64,000 nt of DNA. Source: Novosphingobium sp. GTDB taxonomy: Bacteria; Pseudomonadota; Alphaproteobacteria; Sphingomonadales; Sphingomonadaceae. The stretch's first letter is position 1, and every line of letters starts with the position of its first letter. The stretch is from the NCBI GenBank assembly GCA_024236175.1, contig JACKKY010000003.1, positions 186,001 to 250,000 on the forward strand. The letters run 5' to 3'. The notes under the pieces are model-generated. The model searched no databases. It was not told where the DNA came from and saw only the letters and a program-made list of their open reading frames with translations. Positions 58,297-64,000 of this stretch are shown in pieces. The position numbers and the translations under genes were made by a program.

Positions 58297-59991
58297 TCAG
58301 AGGTAGTCCACCGCGCCGTCGCTGCGGGCGAAGGCGAAGCGGCGCAGCGTCTCGACCCTGAAGCTGGGCGAGAGCACCGTGTCGACGGCGATGAAGCTCG
58401 CCAGCCCGCGGCTGCGCTCCAGCTCGATGCGCACGTAGCCCTGGTGCATGTTGTCGGTCCACACGACCTCTTCGACATGCTCGGCGAAGGCGCGGTCGAG
58501 CCGTGGCGACAGCTCGGGGCCGAAGCCGCTGGCCATGAAGTCTCCGGGTGAGGAGATGCCCGCCGTGCCCAGTTCGATCCCCGCCGGGCGGCCCTGCGCG
58601 TCGGCCAGCCGGTTCGCCCAGAAGCTGTGGCTGTCGCCGGTGAGGAACACCAGGTCGCCCGCGCCCGCCCTGCGGCTGAGATCATAAAGCCGCTCGCGGG
58701 CCCAGGGGTAGCCGTCCCAGGTGTCGGGATAGAACGGCAGGTTCCACTTGCCTTTCCAGGCGAGCGCCTTCGCCGACCCGCTCGCATCGGGATCGTCTGC
58801 CGGATCGGGCAGGATGCCCAGCGACACGAGGTCGGGCACATCGGTGCGCGCGATCGGCATCGGATTGCCGATCAGCCGCCAGGGCTGGCCTTCGCGCACC
58901 GAGCGGGACAGCGCGGCGGCAAGGTCCGCTTCCAGTTCCGGGGCGAGCATGCGCCGGCCCGGCTCGCCGAGCACGTCGCGGCGGAAGCGCGCGGCATCCT
59001 CTTTCGAGGCGATGGCGTCGGCATGGGCCATGTAGTCGATCTGTCTGGCCCGCGCGGTGTGGCGCGTCTCCAGCGTGCACAGCGTGGCGAGGTCGCCGAA
59101 GCGGTAGCTGCGCCAGAACTGCATGCGGCTGCGGCCCTTGTGCGCCAGCCATTCCGGCTCGCGCACCGGCAGCCACTCGTAATAGGCGCGGATCGAGGCG
59201 GCGCGGCGGGACGGCCAGTCGCCCTCGGTTTCGCTCTGGTGGTTCTCGGCGCCGCCGGTCCACGGGTTGTTGGCGCTTTCGTGGTCGTCCCAGCAGGCCA
59301 GCAGCGTGTGCGCGGCATGCATCGCCCGGGAGCCGCGGTCGGTCTTGTACTGGGCGTGGCGCTGGCGGTAGTCGGTCAGCGAGACGATCTCGTTCGCCGG
59401 TTCGTGGACGCGTCCGATCTTTCGGGCGACGTCGCCGCCCCAGCCGTCCGCGCCGTATTCGTAGATGTAGTCGCCGGTGTGCAGCACGAAATCGACATCG
59501 GCGTCGCGGGCGATCGCCTCATAGGCGTTGAAGTAGCCGAAGGCGTAGTTCGAGCAGGACGCCAGCGCGATGCCGAGCCGGTCGAGCCCGCCTTCCGGGA
59601 GGGTGCGCGCCCGGCCGACGGGCGACGTCGCCCCCAGTGCGCGGAAGCGATAGTAGTAGGTGCCGCCCGGTTTCAGCCCCTGCGCCAGCAGCTTCACGGT
59701 GTGGTCGCTTGCCGGTGTCGCCGTCATCCGGCCGGATTGCAGGATCGCGGCGAACCCGGGCGTTTCGGCAAGCTCCCATTCGACTTCGACGGATGCGTCG
59801 GCCGTGACCCGCGTCCACAGCACGACGCTCCCGGCGTCGGGATCGCCGCTGGCGACGCCGTGGCGGAAGACCGGGTTTTCGGTTTCCGGCCGGGCGAGCA
59901 GCGGGAAGGGCAGGGCGGCGAGGGCGGCCCCGCCGGCGAGCCCCGCCAGCGTGCGGCGTCTCGAAATCGGGAAGAAGGGGAGCTTGGTCAT
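58297..59991 (-). CDS. phoD: PhoD-type alkaline phosphatase/phosphodiesterase
   Basis: 564 residues exported by Tat: ISRRRTLAGLAGGAALAALP holds the twin-arginine signal. The PhoD core has FRHGVASGDPDAGSVVLWTR, SCSNYAFGYFNAY, FVLHTGDYIYEYG, WDDHESANN and FLTGDSHSFWA, including metal ligands. It releases phosphate from phosphomono- and diesters in the periplasm or outside. It is next to a TonB-dependent receptor on the same strand, likely a phosphate-scavenging pair. Confidence 0.93.
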   Translation of the reverse strand: MTKLPFFPISRRRTLAGLAGGAALAALPFPLLARPETENPVFRHGVASGDPDAGSVVLWTRVTADASVEVEWELAETPGFAAILQSGRMTATPASDHTVKLLAQGLKPGGTYYYRFRALGATSPVGRARTLPEGGLDRLGIALASCSNYAFGYFNAYEAIARDADVDFVLHTGDYIYEYGADGWGGDVARKIGRVHEPANEIVSLTDYRQRHAQYKTDRGSRAMHAAHTLLACWDDHESANNPWTGGAENHQSETEGDWPSRRAASIRAYYEWLPVREPEWLAHKGRSRMQFWRSYRFGDLATLCTLETRHTARARQIDYMAHADAIASKEDAARFRRDVLGEPGRRMLAPELEADLAAALSRSVREGQPWRLIGNPMPIARTDVPDLVSLGILPDPADDPDASGSAKALAWKGKWNLPFYPDTWDGYPWARERLYDLSRRAGAGDLVFLTGDSHSFWANRLADAQGRPAGIELGTAGISSPGDFMASGFGPELSPRLDRAFAEHVEEVVWTDNMHQGYVRIELERSRGLASFIAVDTVLSPSFRVETLRRFAFARSDGAVDYL

Positions 59992-60060
59992 CGGTGATTC
60001 TCCGCGTCGGCCGGGCGCTGCGCAATCACCTGCCAGCCGAATGTTTCAGCACGGCGAAAA

Positions 60061-60093
60061 CCGGGCGGCCTGCGTTCTGCACGGGCCGCCCGG
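60061..60093 (-). terminator. Rho-independent terminator downstream of the TonB-receptor gene
   Basis: CCGGGCGGCC and GGCCGCCCGG are exact ten-base arms around a 13-base loop. On the minus strand TTTT follows directly. It lies 16 bases after the receptor stop, so the receptor and phoD are probably separately transcribed. Confidence 0.75.
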
Positions 60094-60108
60094 TTCGCCT
60101 CGGGGCGA

Positions 60109-62487
60109 TCAGAAATCGGCAGTCACGGTGAAGACCAGCGTGCGCGGCGCGCCGATCCAGGCGCCGCCGCCGGAAATGCCGCCGAGGTAGCTCTCGTCGG
60201 TCAGGTTGTTGACCACGAGGCTGAAATCGAGGCCTTCCAGCATCTCGGAAATGTCGTCGCCGCGCACGCCGACATAGGCATCGGTCAGGAAGTAGCTGTC
60301 GGTCTGCCAGCTGTTGGCGATATCGACGTAGCGCTTGCCGGTGTACTTGCCGGAGATGCCGAAGCGGAACGGCCCGCGCTCGAAGTCCGCCGACAGGGCG
60401 AACATCGACTTGGGAATGCCGGTCACGCGGTTTCCGGGCGTGATGCCGACCGCCGCATCGACCAGCGGGTCGCCGGTGCCTTTGTACTTGGCGTCGATAT
60501 GCGTGAAGGACCCGAAGAGATTCACACCTTCGGCCACCGCCGCGTTCACGACGAGCTCGAAACCTTCGGAATCGATGCCACCGGCGTTGAAGTAGGTGCC
60601 GTTGGTGCCGATCAGATAGTCCGGCCCGGCGTCGGTATTGTTGGCCAGGAAGATGATCCGGTTGTCAAACTTGCTGTTGAAGTAGGTGGCCGAAGCCTGG
60701 ATCGGGCCACTGTTGTAGCGCAAGCCGACTTCGATGTTCTCGGCGGTCTCCGGCTGGAGACTGTCGATGTCGGCAAGCGGGCGCTCAAGGATCTCGTCGC
60801 CCAGCGCCTTGAAGTTCTCCGCGTAGCCGGCGAAGAAATCCAGCCCGTCCATCGGCTCGAAGCGGATGCCGCCGGAAATCAGCACGTCGGACTTGGACTT
60901 GATCTTGGCGTCGGCCGTATCGCCGAGGAGATCGATCCGCTCGAGATGATTGATGAACTGCTTGATGCCGAATGATGCGGTGACCGGGCCTGCCTGCACC
61001 TCGTCCTGCAGGAACCACTTGAACGTGTCCTGAGGATATTTGCGACGGTACTGGGTCCAGTACGACGGATTGTCGTAGTCGTAGCCGACCCGGGTGTCGG
61101 TGATCTTGTGCCAGTCGCGCCACTCGCGGCGCGTCGTGTCCTCGTACCAGATGCCGCCGCGCAACATGTTCTCGAAGCCGCCGAAATCGGTTTCCCAGCT
61201 GAAATCGGTCGTGAAGCCGAGGCGCTCCTTGCCGTAGTGGGTGTGGCGATAGGACTGCGCGCCGACTGCCCCGGCCGGGTAACAGGCCGGGTCGTATTCG
61301 GGCCCTGCGCCGCCGTAGGGGAAGGTTATCGAGGAAACGCAGGCCGGGTCCGGGCTCAGCGCGACGCCGTTGGCGTCGAAGAAATAGATGCGGCCAAGCG
61401 GCGATCCGCCTTCGGTGCGCGCGCCCGTCAGTTCGCTTTCGGGATTGCCAGCGCCGTCGGCGATCACATCGACGATATAGGGCGGCACCCAGTCGCCGCG
61501 GCCGGCATTCTTGTGGAAGTAGGCGGCGGCACGTACGTCGATCGATTCCGCGAAGGACGTCTCCGCCTTGAGATAGGTGAAGAAGTTCTCGCGCAGCGTG
61601 GACCAGCCCTTGCGGTAGAGCTGGTCGACATAGGGAATGCTGGTCCACTCTGCGGTGAGACGGTCCCAATCCGGATCGGAAGCGAACTCGGCGGGGCTGA
61701 ACAGGCGCTGATAGTTGTCCTCATGCGTGTCGTCGTAGCTGATGTATCCCGTCAGCTTGACCGGTCCGTTGGTGGTGAACTTGGCTGCGATGTGGTCGCG
61801 CTCGTTCTCGGCCGAGCTGTTGACCCAGTCGGTCGCTTCCTGGTGAGAGGCCGAGATCCATGCCTGTACCATGCCGCCGAGGATCTGGCCGGTATCGTAG
61901 CGGACATAGAAGCGCTGCGCGTCGTTCTCGCCCAGCGAAACCGAGAAGCGCACCCGGCTTTCCTCGAGAGGATCGGACGTGACGAAATCGAGCGTGCCGC
62001 CCAGGGCTTCGTTGGACAGCGAACCGATATCCGAGGTTCCCTGCGACACGTTGACGGTGCCGATGTTCATCGAATCGATGTAGCGGTTGGCCTTGGCGCC
62101 GCCGCCGTAGTTCGATCCGCCGTTGGGCAGGCCATCGATGGTGATGCCCACCTGCTGCTCGTCCAGATTGGTCTGGAATCCGCGCAGGGCGACAGTGGTC
62201 GACCAGTCGTCGAAACCGAACGTGTCGCCTTCCTGGACGGACACGCCGGGCAGGTTGTCGATCAGCGAGAGCGGGGAGGTCAGCGGGGTTTGCTGGGCCG
62301 CCATGCCGTCGTTGACCTGCGAATTGTTATAGGTCGTGCGGGCGCCGGTGACGATGATCTCGGCGCCGGCATACTCCGCCGCCGATTCGGCGCCGGAATA
62401 TTCGTCGGCATGGACCGGCGCGGCAAGCGCCAGTGCAAGCACGCTGGCGCCTGCCAGTGTTGTGTTTCGAAGTGACGGGACTCGCAT
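60109..62487 (-). CDS. TonB-dependent outer-membrane receptor
   Basis: 792 residues: signal peptide MRVPSLRNTTLAGASVLALA continuing to AHADE, plug domain with LIDNLPGVSVQEGDTFGFDD and VALRGFQ, then a beta-barrel ending in aromatic TADF, as needed for BAM insertion. Ligand unknown. Sphingomonads carry many such receptors for sugars, siderophores and phosphate esters. Pairing with phoD suggests uptake of an organic phosphate. Confidence 0.92.
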   Translation of the reverse strand: MRVPSLRNTTLAGASVLALALAAPVHADEYSGAESAAEYAGAEIIVTGARTTYNNSQVNDGMAAQQTPLTSPLSLIDNLPGVSVQEGDTFGFDDWSTTVALRGFQTNLDEQQVGITIDGLPNGGSNYGGGAKANRYIDSMNIGTVNVSQGTSDIGSLSNEALGGTLDFVTSDPLEESRVRFSVSLGENDAQRFYVRYDTGQILGGMVQAWISASHQEATDWVNSSAENERDHIAAKFTTNGPVKLTGYISYDDTHEDNYQRLFSPAEFASDPDWDRLTAEWTSIPYVDQLYRKGWSTLRENFFTYLKAETSFAESIDVRAAAYFHKNAGRGDWVPPYIVDVIADGAGNPESELTGARTEGGSPLGRIYFFDANGVALSPDPACVSSITFPYGGAGPEYDPACYPAGAVGAQSYRHTHYGKERLGFTTDFSWETDFGGFENMLRGGIWYEDTTRREWRDWHKITDTRVGYDYDNPSYWTQYRRKYPQDTFKWFLQDEVQAGPVTASFGIKQFINHLERIDLLGDTADAKIKSKSDVLISGGIRFEPMDGLDFFAGYAENFKALGDEILERPLADIDSLQPETAENIEVGLRYNSGPIQASATYFNSKFDNRIIFLANNTDAGPDYLIGTNGTYFNAGGIDSEGFELVVNAAVAEGVNLFGSFTHIDAKYKGTGDPLVDAAVGITPGNRVTGIPKSMFALSADFERGPFRFGISGKYTGKRYVDIANSWQTDSYFLTDAYVGVRGDDISEMLEGLDFSLVVNNLTDESYLGGISGGGAWIGAPRTLVFTVTADF

Positions 62488-62856
62488 TTCCTATACCCCC
62501 ATGTTGGCAATGATGCGGCGCATCATCTGGCGGGGGTTTTTGAAACTGTCCGGTCACTTCGATGACGGTTACAGGAACAAAATCTGACGAGAAAACAACC
62601 GTATTCCTACACGAGAAACGGATAGTCGCAGGACAGACAGTGCTTGCTGCATCGCAAAATCCAGAAGCATCAGCGCGCTGGCAGGCATTCTGCACAAACC
62701 GGAAGAATTGGGCGGAGGACCTCGTGCCCGAACAGGGCAGCGTGGCGGGTTGCCGGGCATGCCATGCTGGACGCGCCACTTGCCGGGGCATACACTTCGG
62801 CAATAGATCTTGGGTCGGCCGGAAGGACATTCCTTTCCGAAGAGAGTAAGAGCGCC
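62488..62856. other. Divergent promoter region between the TonB receptor and the Crp/Fnr gene
   Basis: No gene seen in 369 bases. A perfect inverted repeat ATGATGC-3-GCATCAT (62510-62526) lies 23 bases upstream of the receptor ATG, in its expected leader, where it could bind a regulator or fold in the RNA. GGGGGTATAGGA is the receptor's ribosome site. A Pho box could not be convincingly identified. Confidence 0.45.
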
Positions 62857-63585
62857 ATGGCCAATGCGACGTCACATGTGCAGGCGCTCAAACGCCTGTT
62901 GCCGGAACCGCTGGGGCAGCAGCTCGAATCGCATGCCCGGCTTGTTTCGCTGCGCGCCAACCAGATCGTGATCGGACATCAGGATCGCACCACCGACGTG
63001 TTCGTGGTGCTCGAAGGGAACTTGCGGGTCGAACTCTACTCGCTCAACGGGCGCGAGATCATTCTTGCCGATCTCGGCCCCGGTGAATTGTTCGGGGAAT
63101 TCGCCGCGCTCGACGAACTGCCGCGTTCGGCATCGGTCACCACGACCAGCAAGTGCGTCCTGGCGAACATTCCCGGTGAGGTGTTCAGGCAGAAAGCGCT
63201 TGCCGACCCAGTCACCGCGGAGTGGCTGGCGAAGCGGCTGATCGGGCAGATCAGGTTGCTCACAGAGCGGATTTTCGAACTGAACGCGCTGGCCGTGCGC
63301 AACCGGCTCCATTGCGAACTGCTTCGGCTGAGCCTTGATGCCGGCGTCGTCGAAAACCAGGCGCTGGTGTCGCCGGCGCCCACGCATGCAGACCTGGCCA
63401 ACCGGATCGGGTCGCATCGCGAAGCCGTGACCCGCGAGCTGCAGTACCTCCAGAAGGAAGGCATCGTCGAACAGCATGGCCGGCAGCTCGGCATCAACGA
63501 CGTGAAAGAGCTTGCGGAGATCGTGCGCGCAGCCGCCGGCGATGTTGACCTGATCCAGCGGGCTTTCGGCAGGGCGCCGGAATAG
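62857..63585 (+). CDS. Crp/Fnr-family transcriptional regulator
   Basis: 242 residues from the ATG at 62857. The cyclic-nucleotide-type sensor domain has VFVVLEGNLRVELYSLNGRE, LGPGELFGEFAALDELPRSA; the C-terminal winged helix has THADLANRIGSHREAVTREL with the recognition helix. There is no Fnr-type cysteine cluster, so it is not an oxygen sensor of that kind; it could bind a nucleotide or other ligand. Divergent to the TonB receptor gene. Confidence 0.9.
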   Translation: MANATSHVQALKRLLPEPLGQQLESHARLVSLRANQIVIGHQDRTTDVFVVLEGNLRVELYSLNGREIILADLGPGELFGEFAALDELPRSASVTTTSKCVLANIPGEVFRQKALADPVTAEWLAKRLIGQIRLLTERIFELNALAVRNRLHCELLRLSLDAGVVENQALVSPAPTHADLANRIGSHREAVTRELQYLQKEGIVEQHGRQLGINDVKELAEIVRAAAGDVDLIQRAFGRAPE

Positions 63586-63621
63586 GCCGGCGCGCCCCCG
63601 GCCGGCAGGTGCCCCGGGCGG

Positions 63622-64000
63622 CTACAGTCTCGAAATCGGCTCCACGATCGTTTCACCGAATTCGGCGAACTTGCTGCGGATGCCCGCCTCGTCGGTCGGG
63701 ATCTCGCCGCTCGACGCGATGTTGAATTCGGTCACACCGGCATCCCGGAACCGCTTGAGGTCGTCCGGGTGCGCATTGCTGTAGACGATCTTGATGATCC
63801 GGAGGCTGTCCGGATCGCGGCCTTCCGCTCGCGTCATTTCCCGCAATTCGCCAATCGCCGAGGCGGCCTCGTCGATCGGCAGATTGTAAGGCAGCCAGCC
63901 GTCGCCGCGCTTGGCAATGCGCCGCATGGCGGCCTTGCTCTCGCCCCCGATGAGTATCGGAACGCCGCCGGCCCGTGCCGGTTTGGGGAAACTGCAGGCC
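63622..64000 (-). CDS. Luciferase-like (LLM class) flavin/F420 oxidoreductase, C-terminal part
   Basis: The window holds the last 125 or so residues of the gene, whose start lies beyond position 64000. The frame reads KPARAGGVPILIGGESKAAM, then RRIAKRGDGWLPYN and FRDAGVTEFNIASSGEI. The 'PILIGGxSxAAxRRxAxxGDGW' block is the C-terminal signature of LLM-family monooxygenases and reductases. The substrate cannot be inferred. Confidence 0.85.
   Translation of the reverse strand, partial: ACSFPKPARAGGVPILIGGESKAAMRRIAKRGDGWLPYNLPIDEAASAIGELREMTRAEGRDPDSLRIIKIVYSNAHPDDLKRFRDAGVTEFNIASSGEIPTDEAGIRSKFAEFGETIVEPISRL

Noticed and set aside
62488..62640. Pho box upstream of the TonB receptor
   Set aside because: Only partial CTGTAAC-like matches; the two seven-base repeats at the right spacing are missing.
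1..64000. tRNA or rRNA genes
   Set aside because: No cloverleaf with conserved GGTTCGAATCC-like arm was recognised in the gaps; a covariance search would be decisive.

Overview
This is a GC-rich, gene-dense stretch of a Gram-negative alphaproteobacterial chromosome. Sphingomonadales (Novosphingobium, Sphingopyxis or Erythrobacteraceae type) is the most likely source. That placement is inferred from the combination of an ArsR-methyltransferase fusion ahead of metF, TonB-dependent receptor plus PhoD, many GST, SDR, P450 and acyl-CoA enzymes, 'LSAC' lipoproteins, and REP palindromes of the 'cccctgcgcaggcaggggc' kind. I see no phage structural genes, integrase, transposase, rRNA, CRISPR array or convincing tRNA.

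Layout. 1-2.25 kb: a methionine/one-carbon operon (ArsR-type regulator fused to a methyltransferase, then metF running off the left edge) with a perfect palindromic operator, plus a small lipoprotein gene. All three reading frames here are broken by many small indels although the protein sequence reads well when the frames are stitched together, which points to poor sequence quality rather than decay. 2.4-30 kb is mostly housekeeping: nadE, gltX, a TauD-like dioxygenase, glnD translationally coupled to an acyl-CoA ligase, lgt-midA, a 5'-nucleotidase lipoprotein, a molybdopterin oxidoreductase, gyrB, a ZIP-like transporter, guaA, an endonuclease III-like protein, DUF924, tldD and a putative toxin-antitoxin pair.

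30-46 kb is an accessory catabolic neighbourhood interrupted by an ABC ATPase and nadB: cytochrome P450, MFS transporter, three SDRs (two of them tandem paralogues with a truncated third copy between them), zinc alcohol dehydrogenase, two crotonase-fold enzymes, an NTF2/SnoaL-like protein, an aldo/keto reductase and a fused double acyl-CoA dehydrogenase. Together these could activate and beta-oxidise a bulky substrate such as a steroid, terpenoid or branched side chain; the substrate cannot be read from sequence.

46.8-53.5 kb holds the most unusual arrangement: class I ribonucleotide reductase genes nrdA and nrdB are separated by a tightly overlapping six-gene cassette (GST, exported glyoxalase-fold protein, three tandem cupins, GST). 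Downstream and convergent to nrdB is an XRE-ImmA regulator/protease pair with its own operator, then two tiny conserved-looking genes and a strong palindromic terminator.

55-58 kb is an intergenic-rich zone with three inverted-pair REP units of nearly identical size (REPIN-like) spaced among small genes including a GIY-YIG protein and a MAPEG protein. 58-64 kb carries a PhoD phosphatase next to a TonB-dependent receptor, a Crp/Fnr regulator, and the C-terminal part of a luciferase-like oxidoreductase that runs off the right edge.
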